Under the pieces are notes generated by a model that was given only the letters and a program-made list of their open reading frames with translations, made no database searches and was not told the origin of the DNA. From assembly GCF_019837165.1 (NCBI RefSeq), contig NZ_JAGYHC010000001.1:744001-808000 (forward strand): 64,000 bases of DNA, read 5' to 3'. This document shows, piece after piece, positions 52,090-61,351 of this stretch. The stretch comes from Virgibacillus sp. NKC19-3 (lineage in GTDB: Bacteria; Bacillota; Bacilli; Bacillales; Amphibacillaceae). The translations under genes were made by a program, and so were the position numbers. The stretch's first letter is position 1, and the number at the start of each line of letters is the position of its first letter.

Positions 52090-52902
52090 TTACCTATTTA
52101 CTTTTGGTTGCAGGGATAATAGACGCATGATTGTTTTCATGACAGCATCTTCTTCATTGGAGCGGGTGATGAAGTTCGCAGCATCTTTGGTTTCCTGAAC
52201 GGCATTTCGCATAGCAAAGCTATACGTACTGCGAGTCATGAGTTCAATATCATTGTATCCATCTCCAAAAGCAAGTGTTTCTTCTGGTGTTACGTTTACA
52301 ATTTGCTGTAATTGTTCCACGGTTGTACCTTTGTGAACATTGGCATCAGCGATGTCTATCCAAGCCGCTTCAGATGCGACAATATAAGCTGACTCGAAGA
52401 AGGGAGCTAATTTTTCTTTTGTTTCAAAACATTGCAAGGTTGGATCGTGAATGGTGATTTTAATAAAATCTTCCGTGATCGTATGAAAGTCAGATACTTG
52501 TTGTAGGTGAGCGTAGGATCCTCTGACAATGGCAGCTTCCTCCGGTGAAGTGGTATCTTTTATAATTGCCGCATTTTTTGTACACGCAATAATGGTATGG
52601 TCCGAGCTTATTTCCTCAAGTAAATGAATGATAGCTAGTCCTAATTTGTTAGGAAGAAGTGATTCATAGACAAATTCTCCATGATGCTTGATTCGGGTTG
52701 CACTATCACTTAAAATCCAAAAATCCTCTGCATCCGAACCAAATAATTCTTCTACACGTTCGCATTGTTTACCGGTAACTGGGGCAAAGGCAACACCTTT
52801 TTCCTCCATCATCCTTTTTACATCCTTGTATAGCTCCCTGTTAAAGTCACCACTATTATTCAAGAATGTCCCATCCATATCAGATAGAACTAATTTAATC
52901 AT
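52090..52902 (-). CDS. Cof-type HAD phosphatase, copy 2
   Basis: HAD-IIB phosphatase of 270 residues with VLSDMDGTFLNN, APVTGKQ and FGDGYNDIELM. AAGGAG precedes the ATG. Tandem paralogue of the next gene. With GH4 and the BglK-like kinase it suggests handling of excess sugar phosphates in beta-glucoside metabolism; the precise substrate is unknown. Confidence 0.85.
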   Translation of the reverse strand: MIKLVLSDMDGTFLNNSGDFNRELYKDVKRMMEEKGVAFAPVTGKQCERVEELFGSDAEDFWILSDSATRIKHHGEFVYESLLPNKLGLAIIHLLEEISSDHTIIACTKNAAIIKDTTSPEEAAIVRGSYAHLQQVSDFHTITEDFIKITIHDPTLQCFETKEKLAPFFESAYIVASEAAWIDIADANVHKGTTVEQLQQIVNVTPEETLAFGDGYNDIELMTRSTYSFAMRNAVQETKDAANFITRSNEEDAVMKTIMRLLSLQPKVNR

Positions 52903-52934
52903 ATGTGTTTCTCCTTTCAGATTGAATGGAATGA

Positions 52935-52967
52935 AATAGAGTGCTGGATGAACCCCAGCACTCTATT
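52935..52967 (-). terminator. Hairpin after the GH4 gene
   Basis: Perfect 13-bp arms AATAGAGTGCTGG / CCAGCACTCTATT, four bases past the GH4 stop. The leftward sequence continues TTCATT, a weak T-run, so it may only partly separate GH4 from the HAD genes. Confidence 0.65.
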
Positions 52968-52970
52968 CAT

Positions 52971-54305
52971 TTATATCATGCTAACTTTTTCTTGGTGAAA
53001 TTGAGGAAGATGTTCTTTATGCGCTTCCATCATTTCATCGACAATTTGTTTCGCGGTCGCATCACTTGGTGTTAGGGGATTAATCGTTAAAGCAAGAACT
53101 GCTTTCGTATAATCTCCAGTTACGGCTGATTCTGCTGAAATTCGTTCGAATGACTTAATTTGCTGGACAAGCCCACGCGCAGCAACTGGTAGATCTCCCA
53201 TCGCCAATGGTATAGGGCCATCTTTTGTAATAACACAACTGATTTCAACGGCTGATTCGTCCGGTATGCTAGCAATGGCACCACGGTTCATCGTGTTTAC
53301 TGGTTGAATGTCACGTTTATCGTTGTAGATCGATGTGATCAAACGAACTGCTGCATCCGAATAATAGGCACCGCCTCGTTCTTCTAATTGGGGTGGTTTT
53401 ATATCAAGGTCCGGATCCTTATAAAGCTCAAATAAATCATTTTCTAACTGCTGCACAACCTCAGCACGAGTACCTTCAGTCTTGGAACTTTCGATCGTCT
53501 TATCCAACATATCTTTCGACTTGTAGTAATACATATGGTATGGACAAGTCAGCGCATTTAAGGATTGAATAAATGCTGGTTCCCACCCCATACCTTTTAT
53601 ATTTTTAACGAAACTTGAGTTTTCCGGATCGGATATTTTTTGAATGACTTCATCTTTTACACTGATGCCATCAAGATATACATCCAGCCCGTATACCATA
53701 TGATTTAGCCCTGCAAAATCAATGCGGATTCGGGAATGGTCTACATCTAATAATTTGGCAACGCCCATTTCCATACCAATGGGAACATTACATAACCCTA
53801 CAACTCTATCAATATTGGAGTAGCGTAGTACAGCTTCTGTTACCATACCAGCAGGATTGGTGAAATTGATTAACCATGCGTTCGGACAAAGTTCTTCCAT
53901 ATCTTTCGTAATATCTAAAATGATAGGAATGGTACGTAATCCTTTAAATAACCCACCAGGTCCATTGGTTTCTTGTCCTAGTACGCCATATTTCACTGGA
54001 ATGCGTTCGTCTTTTGCACGGGCATCTAAACCGCCTACACGGAATTGCGTTGTAACAAAATCAGCATCTTTTAAAGCTTCTTTCCGATCAAATGTTAAAT
54101 GAACATCGATAGGAAGACCTGCTTTTTCAATCATCCGTTTCGCAAATTCTCCAACGATCTCCAGCTTTTCTCTTCCCGCTTCGATATCCACCAACCAAAG
54201 TTCACTCAATGGAAATTCATCGTATCGATTAATAAACCCTTCGATTAATTCTGGCGTATAACTTGATCCTCCACCGATTGTTGCAATCTTAATACCTTTT
54301 GTCAT
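52971..54305 (-). CDS. licH: 6-Phospho-beta-glucosidase GH4
   Basis: NAD- and Mn-dependent glycosidase of 444 residues, mechanistically unlike GH1. [20 protein letters not shown] is the NAD fold; [13 protein letters not shown] and [11 protein letters not shown] supply the metal ligands, including the Cys. ATG 54305 behind GGAGGTG is the start. It resembles LicH/CelF. Its presence beside four GH1 copies gives the organism five phospho-beta-glucosidases in 17 kb. Divergent RpiR regulator is the likely controller. Confidence 0.9.
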   Translation of the reverse strand: MTKGIKIATIGGGSSYTPELIEGFINRYDEFPLSELWLVDIEAGREKLEIVGEFAKRMIEKAGLPIDVHLTFDRKEALKDADFVTTQFRVGGLDARAKDERIPVKYGVLGQETNGPGGLFKGLRTIPIILDITKDMEELCPNAWLINFTNPAGMVTEAVLRYSNIDRVVGLCNVPIGMEMGVAKLLDVDHSRIRIDFAGLNHMVYGLDVYLDGISVKDEVIQKISDPENSSFVKNIKGMGWEPAFIQSLNALTCPYHMYYYKSKDMLDKTIESSKTEGTRAEVVQQLENDLFELYKDPDLDIKPPQLEERGGAYYSDAAVRLITSIYNDKRDIQPVNTMNRGAIASIPDESAVEISCVITKDGPIPLAMGDLPVAARGLVQQIKSFERISAESAVTGDYTKAVLALTINPLTPSDATAKQIVDEMMEAHKEHLPQFHQEKVSMI

Positions 54306-54525
54306 ATCTATACACCTCCAAATCATGATAAGAACCTCTTATACATTAAAAGGACCTATACATCAATTGTATCCGCTTATAGGGTGAAGGTAAATAAATG
54401 AAGAGCTTTTCGTGGTTAATAACGTAAGAAGTAATTTGTTTCGTGAATGTAACAATGTGTATCTTTCCGGATAGTTATGTTAAAATGAAACTGTATGATT
54501 ACGGACAGAAGGAGAGTTCTGCGTC

Positions 54526-55248
54526 ATGTTTACCCATGAGATGATCGCTTCATTCAATGAGTTAGAGACATCTTTATACAATTATATCAGTCAACATAGT
54601 GAAAAAGTCGCTTATATGCGAATTCGCGAACTCGCAGAAGCAACCCATGTATCGACAGCTACCATTTTACGCTTTTGTAGAAAAATAAATTGTGAAGGTT
54701 TTTCTGAGTTTAAAGTAAAATTAAAAATGCATTTGGAAGAAAATAAGAAAACGGTTTTAAAGGAATCGCAACATTCCGTGATGGAATTCTTTGAGCGGAC
54801 GTTAAAAGGAGATATCGAAGAAAAAATTAAACAGGCGGCAAGTCTCGTTAACGAATCAGATAGTGTCATTTTTATTGGCATAGGAAGCTCCGGCATCCTT
54901 GCTGAATACGGGGCAAGATATTTCTCAAGCCTGGGTAAATTTTCGATGTATATTAAAGATCCACTCTTTCCGATTCATTCCAAGTTACGTTATAACAGTG
55001 CAACCATTGCTTTATCCGTATCGGGAGAAACGGATTTTGCAGTTACGCACCTTAATCAAATCAAACAAGAAGGTAGTAAAATTATTAGTATTACCAACAA
55101 CAAACATTCAACCGTTGCAAAAATCTCTGATATAAACATCCCATATTATGTAACGGAAGAGTGGTTTGAAAGCGCAAATATCACGACACAAGTACCTGTT
55201 CTTTATATTTTGGAATCATTGGCCCGTGAAATATATAAACTTGCGTGA
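54526..55248 (+). CDS. RpiR/MurR-family regulator with SIS domain
   Basis: Sugar-phosphate-sensing regulator of 240 residues. N-terminal HTH (about 1-75) with VAYMRIRELAEATHVSTATILRFCRKI (quoted part: AEATHVSTATILRF); the SIS domain (105-225) has DSVIFIGIGSSGILAEYGARYFSS and SVSGETDF. AAGGAGAG precedes the ATG. It is divergent from the GH4 gene, which it probably controls in response to a 6-phosphosugar. Confidence 0.88.
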   Translation: MFTHEMIASFNELETSLYNYISQHSEKVAYMRIRELAEATHVSTATILRFCRKINCEGFSEFKVKLKMHLEENKKTVLKESQHSVMEFFERTLKGDIEEKIKQAASLVNESDSVIFIGIGSSGILAEYGARYFSSLGKFSMYIKDPLFPIHSKLRYNSATIALSVSGETDFAVTHLNQIKQEGSKIISITNNKHSTVAKISDINIPYYVTEEWFESANITTQVPVLYILESLAREIYKLA

Positions 55249-55629
55249 AATAGAGGAGCAGCCGGAAACTAATCAAGATCGATCGGGCACGGCCTCAATA
55301 GAGGACAGCAAAAGTATAGCTGTAACAAAAAAGGAGCAAAAGTTTTTTACCAATTTTGTTTTCATTAGTAACAAGCAGAAGAAATCATTTCAGTTTGTTG
55401 TCTGTGTGATTACTTATATAACTACTTTACAATTGAAAATTTCTGTTCTAATATAGTAACTGTTCATTTATAATTTAATGGAAGAGATGAGAGGTTGTGG
55501 TATCGTTATATCCTATAATTGAATCATACCTCGAAAAAATGGCAATTGTTTATGTCCATTCATAATCTATTTATCTGATTATGATATGATGATATCATGC
55601 CAATTCTTCTAGTATATTTATTAATTGGA
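55249..55629. other. Gap between the RpiR gene and tRNA-Pro
   Basis: 381 AT-rich bases. I see no open frame with a ribosome site, no terminator with a T-run and no repeat. It must contain the tRNA promoter. Confidence 0.5.
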
Positions 55630-55703
55630 CGGGATGTAGCTCAGCTTGGTAGAGCACTAGCATGGGGTGCTAGGGGTCGCAGGTTCAATTCCTGTCATCC
55701 CGA
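55630..55703 (+). tRNA. tRNA-Pro (anticodon GGG)
   Basis: 74 bases without encoded CCA. Acceptor CGGGATG / CATCCCG, D stem GCTC/GAGC, anticodon stem CTAGC/GCTAG around loop ATGGGGT (anticodon GGG), T arm GCAGG-TTCAATT-CCTGT, discriminator A. Single tRNA, no neighbours of its kind. Confidence 0.95.
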
Positions 55704-55734
55704 TAGTTTACTGCGACATAGCTAATAGTATCGG

Positions 55735-55867
55735 AATCGGTCGAGTGCAGCTATAAACCGACCGAGCGCGCTCTCAAATCGATTGAGCACAGCAATAAAT
55801 CGATCGAGAACAGCACCAAACCGATCGAGTGCGTCCCTAAATCGATCGAGTACAACATCAAATCGAC
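55735..55867. repeat. Six tandem 21-bp repeats
   Basis: Exactly six 21-bp units from 55735 to 55860 plus a partial seventh. The consensus is AATCGATCGAGTACAGCAATA, quoted as its first 18 bases AATCGATCGAGTACAGCA. The first unit starts 31 bases after the tRNA. Copies have diverged mainly at the 3' part, while the CGA(T/C)CGAG core is kept. It shares TCGAGTGCA with the 53-bp repeat at 18915. Confidence 0.9.
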
Positions 55868-55955
55868 ATAACCGCAATAACAATCAATCACTCCTTTATC
55901 ATTACATAATCATACGTCCCACTTTCATTCCTAATTTGCTGCAAGTAGTTACCAA

Positions 55956-57080
55956 TTAAAAGAAATCACTATAAAAATTCTCGGTATAATAAGGCTGTGA
56001 CTCGTCATTAAATGCCACTCCGACTCCTAAGTTCCTATAATTTTCCTGAAGGATATTTTCCCTGTGCCCTAAGGAATTCATGAGGCCCTCGTGAGCGTAG
56101 ATGCTGCTGAATTGACCGTATGCAAGGTTTTCACCGGCTGTCGTAAAACGAATATCGTCTTCTTCCATGCGATCAAATGGGGATTGGCCTTCTACGTTTA
56201 CATGGTCGAAATATTGATTTTCCGCCATGTCCGAGCTATGATCGTATGCCGTTTCTCTTACCTGATCATCCCATGTTAAAATAGGTAGATCGTGCTTTGC
56301 TCTTGTGGCATTTGTTAAATCAAATAATTGATATTCAAAGCCTTCTTGTAGCTTCTGATCGGGTTCGGTATAAAGTGCACTTTTGTTTTGCTCCAGACTT
56401 TCATCGATAATTTGCATAGCTGTAACCGTATCATTTTCATGGTTGTCGTAAAAAACCGTGACATAGTTGTTGTCAATTTGGAATACATCATATTCACCAT
56501 TGTCATTAATTTGATAGTTGATTAACCCTTTTCTCAGCGTTGATTCTGGAGTGCCGAGGTGCTCAGCAACAGATTCCTTAGGGCTTCCTAATTCTATTCC
56601 TGTTGAAGAGGCAATTAGATCTTGATTGGTATAAAGCCCACGCGCAATATTATCTTCATCATAGGCAACCATGACAAAATTTTGGTAGTTTTCATGATAG
56701 GTTTCCCAATTCACACCATATTCATTTTCCGAAGTCCGCTGTGGCTCTCCGGTTTCTTGTTCTACTTCGGCTTTGGAGTCGCCTATTTCAATATTATGAA
56801 TCGAAAATTGTTGATCGGTAGGATCCGTTAATTCCGGTGATTCCGTGTTCGTATCGTTTGATTCTGAAGGCAGATTATCAATCGTAGCAAATAGAGAATG
56901 CAATTGCTGATTTAACGTATCAAATGCAGCATTGATATCCGGATTGTCCTTTATCCAATCGACTGTAGAATGGACGGAATCCGCTACAGAAGGAATGATC
57001 TGTTGAACTGGTTCTTCCCATAGCGGTTTTGATATAAATCCGGCAAACACAATCATTAATAATAAAATAAACCGTTTCAC
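55956..57080 (-). CDS. CAP-domain protein (YlbC-like), exported
   Basis: Secreted or anchored protein of 374 residues. An N-terminal hydrophobic segment (about 3-20); an acidic Ser/Thr/Glu stretch (75-90); a CAP-associated domain (about 95-225, with IEIGDSKAEVEQETGEPQ and IELGSPKESVAEHLG repeating one theme); then the CAP/SCP domain with LTNATRAKHDLPIL, QYFDHVNVEGQSP, AGENLAYG and GHRENIL. GTG 57080 behind GGAGGTG is the start. B. subtilis YlbC has this architecture; function unknown. Confidence 0.85.
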   Translation of the reverse strand: MKRFILLLMIVFAGFISKPLWEEPVQQIIPSVADSVHSTVDWIKDNPDINAAFDTLNQQLHSLFATIDNLPSESNDTNTESPELTDPTDQQFSIHNIEIGDSKAEVEQETGEPQRTSENEYGVNWETYHENYQNFVMVAYDEDNIARGLYTNQDLIASSTGIELGSPKESVAEHLGTPESTLRKGLINYQINDNGEYDVFQIDNNYVTVFYDNHENDTVTAMQIIDESLEQNKSALYTEPDQKLQEGFEYQLFDLTNATRAKHDLPILTWDDQVRETAYDHSSDMAENQYFDHVNVEGQSPFDRMEEDDIRFTTAGENLAYGQFSSIYAHEGLMNSLGHRENILQENYRNLGVGVAFNDESQPYYTENFYSDFF

Positions 57081-57267
57081 TATGACACCTCCCATTTTAT
57101 GTAAAGTACGGAACAACCAAGGGAAACAAGGCTCTTATTTAGGTCTGATGATATATTCTGATTGAGAGCATAAAGTATTTTCTTGTAAAAGTAAATAAAA
57201 AGCTTATAATCAATGATAATCAGTGTTCTTTTGAGATGAAATGAGAAGAAAAATGTTGAAGACAAAG

Positions 57268-57293
57268 CGACGGACTATCATGTTAGTCCGTCG
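57268..57293. other. Perfect 10-bp hairpin in the CAP/SDR gap
   Basis: CGACGGACTA / TAGTCCGTCG around a six-base loop; leftward it continues CTTTGTCTTC, so it may terminate the leftward SDR transcript 170 bases upstream. The rest of the 382-base gap shows nothing clear. Confidence 0.5.
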
Positions 57294-57462
57294 AACTGTC
57301 GAATGAAGCGTTTTTATGATGAAAATGTCATAGTGAACAGCTTTCCATTAGTTCATGCGGTTTATGCTGGGTTGATTTAATAAATTTCAGCTTTACATTA
57401 CTATTATATAGTATTTACATTGATTTTACGAATAATGAGATGGATGCCAATTGTTTCCTTGA

Positions 57463-58209
57463 TTACCAAGGTTGTGTTGTTGGTCCAATTGTAAATTCAT
57501 TTACATTGGTATCTTCTGGCTGGTCGATTGCAAATGCAACAACATTGGCAACACGGTCTGGACCGATTTCATATTGATTGTACATCGCATTCGCGTCTTT
57601 TGCGGTTTGTTCATCTGTGATTGTTTCAAGCAACTCGGTTCGGATGGCAGCTGGATAAATGGTTGCTGTCCGGATATTGGTTCCTTCTTGTGCAGATTCC
57701 ATACGGAGAACCTCCATTAAATCGCGTACCGCCCATTTCGTTGCCCCATAAACGGCACCACCTGGATAAGCTTTGAGTCCTGCTACAGAAGAAGTTGTGA
57801 TGACATGTCCAGATTTTTGTTTTTTAAATTCTGGAAGAATCGCTTCAATACCATTTAAAACACCTTTTACGTTTACATCCACCATTTGATTCCATTCATT
57901 GCTCTTTAATTCGGATAATGGTGAGTTAGGCATTAAGCCTGCATTTAAAAAGATGACATCTACGTTGCCAAATTCAGTTTTTGCTAGTTCAACTAATTTC
58001 TGATTATCTTCTATCTTGGTAACATCTGTTATTTGGTAAACTGCTTCTCCACCATCTTTGGTGATTGTTTCTGTCAATTGCTGTAATTTATCCTCTCGAC
58101 GAGCACCTAATACTAATTTCGCACCTTGACTGGCCAATAATTTAGCTGTAGCTTCTCCAATTCCGGAAGAAGCACCGGTAATAAGAACGACTTTATTTTT
58201 TACTGTCAT
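57463..58209 (-). CDS. SDR-family oxidoreductase
   Basis: Short-chain dehydrogenase of 248 residues: TGASSGIGEATAKLL, NAGLMP, the catalytic SSVAGLKAYPGGAVYGATKWAV (Ser, Tyr, Lys; quoted part: YGATKWAV) and ARREDKL, which suggests NADP. GGAGG lies upstream of the ATG. It belongs to the large group of general aldehyde/ketone reductases. Single gene with an acetyltransferase upstream in the same direction. Confidence 0.87.
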   Translation of the reverse strand: MTVKNKVVLITGASSGIGEATAKLLASQGAKLVLGARREDKLQQLTETITKDGGEAVYQITDVTKIEDNQKLVELAKTEFGNVDVIFLNAGLMPNSPLSELKSNEWNQMVDVNVKGVLNGIEAILPEFKKQKSGHVITTSSVAGLKAYPGGAVYGATKWAVRDLMEVLRMESAQEGTNIRTATIYPAAIRTELLETITDEQTAKDANAMYNQYEIGPDRVANVVAFAIDQPEDTNVNEFTIGPTTQPW

Positions 58210-58298
58210 CAGTAATTCCTCCTTCGTTTGTTTATATATATAAATTGTTTTAATAAATATCTACTATAGAATAATAATCACCTATTCCATGGTGCCCA

Positions 58299-58877
58299 CT
58301 ATTCTATTTTATCCTCTACATATGCGATAAATCGTGCAGGATTTCCACCGACAATGGTGTTAGGTGCGACATCTTTGGTGACTACGGATCCAGCTGCAAC
58401 AATTGAGTTTTCTCCAACTGTAACACCTGGAAGAATGGTTGAACTGGAACCGATCCACACGCTCTCTTTCAATACAATTGGTTTCAAGTACATAGTACCC
58501 CTATTTAATGGATTGTAATCATGATTTATGGTTGCAAGAACAACATTATGACCGATTAAACTTCCGTCTCCGATGATGATTTGCCCTTGATCTTGGAAAC
58601 GACATCCAGAGTTAATAAACACATTTTTCCCTATTTTAATGTTTTTCCCAAAATCTGATGTAAAAGGGACAAACAAAGAAAAGCTGTCATCTAATTCTTG
58701 GCCGATGATTGTCGATACTTGTTCCCGAATCTGTTTATTTGTATAAACACCATTATTCAATTGGGCACATAAGCGTCTCGTTTCATCAGATATGGCACTC
58801 ATTGCCTTATTAACTTCTGAACCACCATGAATTATCCCTTCCGTTGCCATTTTGGATAAAAGTTTTTCTAATTCCAT
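58299..58877 (-). CDS. Left-handed beta-helix acetyltransferase (maltose/galactoside O-acetyltransferase type)
   Basis: CoA-dependent acetyltransferase of 192 residues with hexapeptide repeats (IKIGKNVFINSGCRF, IIIGDGSLIGHNVVL, VWIGSSSTILPGVTVGENSIVAAGSVVTKDV; each quoted in part). The catalytic His is in LATINHDYNP. ATG 58877 has AAGGGG nine bases upstream; the ATG two codons earlier is too close to it. Substrate probably a sugar or a thiogalactoside-like acceptor. Confidence 0.83.
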   Translation of the reverse strand: MELEKLLSKMATEGIIHGGSEVNKAMSAISDETRRLCAQLNNGVYTNKQIREQVSTIIGQELDDSFSLFVPFTSDFGKNIKIGKNVFINSGCRFQDQGQIIIGDGSLIGHNVVLATINHDYNPLNRGTMYLKPIVLKESVWIGSSSTILPGVTVGENSIVAAGSVVTKDVAPNTIVGGNPARFIAYVEDKIE

Positions 58878-59179
58878 TTTCATTGACCCCTTCTACCTAT
58901 TTTATGAAAAGGAGTGGACGAAGCAATGTCACTTTCCTTTTATTCTTTATGCATGTAATTATTATTTCACTTAGCTTAACTTCAAACTCCCCTTTACCAG
59001 TATTATTATAAAAGGATATGCTTTAAATAACAAATACCTATATTGAATAAATCAATATACATAAAAGGCATAGGAAGGAGGGGAACAGGGTGGATCTTCT
59101 CCGATGTTTTTATTACTCTACCGACTTAATTTAATTTCATCCCGAAACAATTTATTGATTGAGTGATGGAAAAACATAA

Positions 59180-59437
59180 AGAGTATTTTATACGCATGAT
59201 GAAAATAATTTGAGTGGGGAATTGGATGAATCCATTTTCCATGATCAAATTGAGGATTTTTATCGGATACTTGGAACTATATTAGATGAAAAAAGAAATC
59301 CGGAACTTGATCATTATTACGAAAAAAATGGAAACGATATCAACAATTATCAATTTAGCCACGCACATTTTTCTTTTCAACATAAAAATGGATTGCATAT
59401 TCAGCTGGATTTCACCTATGCACTCTTATTTTATTGA
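59180..59437 (+). pseudogene. Unrecognised short coding remnant
   Basis: An open stretch coding about 85 residues (LDESIFHDQIEDFYRILG...NGLHIQLDFTYALLFY) with protein-like composition but no ribosome site and no start near its beginning other than TTG 59210. An overlapping frame continues with SYFIEGKVLVEEFF up to 59564, which suggests a frameshifted remnant of one gene. I do not recognise the family. Confidence 0.35.
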
Positions 59438-59628
59438 AGGAAAGGTGTTGGTGGAGGAATTCTTTACGGAGCCAGTTCTGTTGAATGGGCTATTTCGAAA
59501 TTCGGCGATAGCTAATAAATTAGCGGGATGTATGGTAAGTGGGATGTTGGTTAAAAAATCATAAGAAAGAACGATATGATTAACATAAACCTCCGTATGG
59601 ACTCACAACTAGGAAGGGATGTGGTAGA

Positions 59629-60990
59629 ATGGCACTAGATCAACTATATGATGAAAAGCGTGCTCGTGAGACGACAATTTTCAACGTGAAAGAGAAGCCT
59701 AGCGATTACAACAATAAGAATCAGAAAAGAAAAACAAAATCATTGAAACGAATTCCGCTAGATAAACTGATGGATTTAAAAGTGGATTATGCGTTTAAAC
59801 AACTTTTTGGAAATGAAAAGAATAAAGACATCACAGTCGTGTTTTTAAATGCTATTTTGCAAAAAACAGGCAGAGATCGGGTCAGAGATATTTCTTTTAC
59901 GAATACAGAATTAGCCCGTGAATATGCTGATGATAAGGAGTCAAGATTGGATTTAATGGTATTTACTGACTCTGATGAATGGATTAATGTTGAAATGCAA
60001 TTTGGGAATAAATACTATATGATTAAGCGTTCTGTTTTCTACTGGTCCAAGGCTTATCAGGCCCCACTGGGAAAAGGTATGTCGTATAAAGAATTACGCC
60101 CTGTCATTGCGATTAACATTCTTAATTTTGATCTTTTCAAACAAACGGAGCGCTTCCATACCTCTTATCATCTGTACGAAGATGATAAGCAATTCAAAAT
60201 GACAGACATAATGGAGTACCACTTCATTGAGATGGGTAAGTTAGTACAAGCCTGGAAAGAAGACAAGTTGGACCCGTGGAATAGTGTGTTAGCTAGATGG
60301 CTCCTGTTGCTTGGTATTGTGGATCATAGAAACAGTAGAATATATGCTGATATTTATGCGGAATTGGAGGGAATTGCAATGAACGATGAAACGTTGAATA
60401 CAGCATTTCAAAATTGGGAGGAGTTAAGCATGACGCTGGAGCAAAAGTTAGCTTATGAGTCCCGGTTGAAGCGTATTCTGGATGAGGAATCTTTCCAACG
60501 TGACATGGACTTACTTGCTCAAAAGCTACAACGACAGCAAGAAGCAGTAGAACGAAGCAAGGAACAATTAGAAAAAGGCAATGATGAACTAGAAAAAGGC
60601 AAGGATGAATTAGAAAAGAACAAAGAAGAATTAGAAAAAAGTAAGGATGAACTAGAAAAGAGCAAGGACGAATTAGAAAAAAGCAAGGATGAACTAGAAA
60701 AGGACAAGGATGAACTAGAAAAGAACAAAGAAGAATTAGAAAAAGACAAGGAAGGGTTAGAACGAGATCAGAAGAAAGTAGAATTAGGTAAGGAAGAAGT
60801 AGAACTAGAGAAAGAAGAAATAAGGCAAAGGAAAGAAAGTATAGACCAAAATGAAAATTACTTGGAACAACAAATAACAGAAATGGTTCGCCGGCTTTTG
60901 GCAAGTGACTTAGATATCAATTTCATTAGTGAAATTACTGGCTTGACTAAAGAAAGAGTCATAGAGCTTAAGCGTGAGATGGGAGAATAA
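59629..60990 (+). CDS. Rpn-family/PD-(D/E)XK nuclease-transposase protein with heptad coiled coil
   Basis: Protein of 453 residues. Residues 45-290 match the Rpn/PDDEXK_2 recombination-promoting nuclease family: DLKVDYAFKQLFGNEKN, then SRLDLMVF (Asp108) and NVEMQFG (Glu122, Gln124) as the catalytic D-ExQ. Residues 300-400 are an uninterrupted heptad repeat, (LEKxKDE)n, predicting a long charged coiled coil. The C-terminal 420-453 (DINFISEITGLTKERVIELK) is the usual small helical end. GGAAGGGATG precedes the ATG. The repeat is coded by 21-bp DNA units. Role in recombination is known for E. coli relatives; here inferred. Confidence 0.85.
   Translation: MALDQLYDEKRARETTIFNVKEKPSDYNNKNQKRKTKSLKRIPLDKLMDLKVDYAFKQLFGNEKNKDITVVFLNAILQKTGRDRVRDISFTNTELAREYADDKESRLDLMVFTDSDEWINVEMQFGNKYYMIKRSVFYWSKAYQAPLGKGMSYKELRPVIAINILNFDLFKQTERFHTSYHLYEDDKQFKMTDIMEYHFIEMGKLVQAWKEDKLDPWNSVLARWLLLLGIVDHRNSRIYADIYAELEGIAMNDETLNTAFQNWEELSMTLEQKLAYESRLKRILDEESFQRDMDLLAQKLQRQQEAVERSKEQLEKGNDELEKGKDELEKNKEELEKSKDELEKSKDELEKSKDELEKDKDELEKNKEELEKDKEGLERDQKKVELGKEEVELEKEEIRQRKESIDQNENYLEQQITEMVRRLLASDLDINFISEITGLTKERVIELKREMGE
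60568..60756 (+). repeat. Nine 21-bp coding repeats in the Rpn-type gene
   Basis: Nine consecutive 21-bp units starting with the Leu codon at 60568, each coding LEK-x-(K/N)-(D/E)-E/G; further degenerate units reach about 60840. The Leu at a fixed heptad position makes a leucine-zipper-like face. DNA similarity is high enough for length changes by slippage. Confidence 0.9.
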
Positions 60991-61049
60991 GGGCGTTTCG
61001 GGTAACAGTTTAAGGTAGGGCAAATAAATAGGTAGTTAATTCAGGATAA

Positions 61050-61265
61050 AAGATACAAATTGGAGAATTTGCTTTAAATAGAGTCAACAAAACATTTGAT
61101 ACCGATCTCCCAAAAGAAGAGGCTGCTCATATAGCGTTTCATATCATTAATGCTCACGGACAGGATCAGAATTCAAAAAATGGCATGAAGCATACAAAGA
61201 TGATTGGTAGTATTTTAGCTGTGCATATTCATAGATTATGGTCATATGATCAATTAGGGGAGTAA
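61050..61265 (+). pseudogene. Fragment of a LicT/BglG-type PRD antiterminator
   Basis: In one frame this reads IGEFALNRVNKTFDTDLP, KEEAAHIAFHIINAHGQD and then a tail ending SYDQLGE and stop. It aligns with PRD1 of the intact LicT in this window (QISLEALDIINKELDINLP, EDEAASIALHFVNSQ), including the conserved phospho-His of AFHIINA. The RNA-binding domain and most of PRD1 and PRD2 are missing and a stop lies just upstream (61047). It is the end of a lost antiterminator gene. Confidence 0.8.
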
Positions 61266-61266
61266 A

Positions 61267-61291
61267 CAAAAAGACCACCAAGGTCTTTTTG
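61267..61291 (+). terminator. Terminator after the antiterminator remnant
   Basis: CAAAAAGACC / GGTCTTTTTG with a five-base loop, directly after the remnant's stop. It is a leftover of the original gene's terminator. Confidence 0.82.
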
Positions 61292-61351
61292 TTTTGTTGC
61301 CTAGGAAATTATAAAATGATTTGCTTGGGCATAACGTATTATTGATTAATG

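Noticed and set aside
55735-55867. CRISPR array or iteron origin
   Set aside because: 21-bp units without spacers, and no replication initiator gene in the window.
60293-60904. Leftward 203-codon frame rich in Leu and Phe
   Set aside because: It is the antisense of the charged heptad repeats; no start signal.
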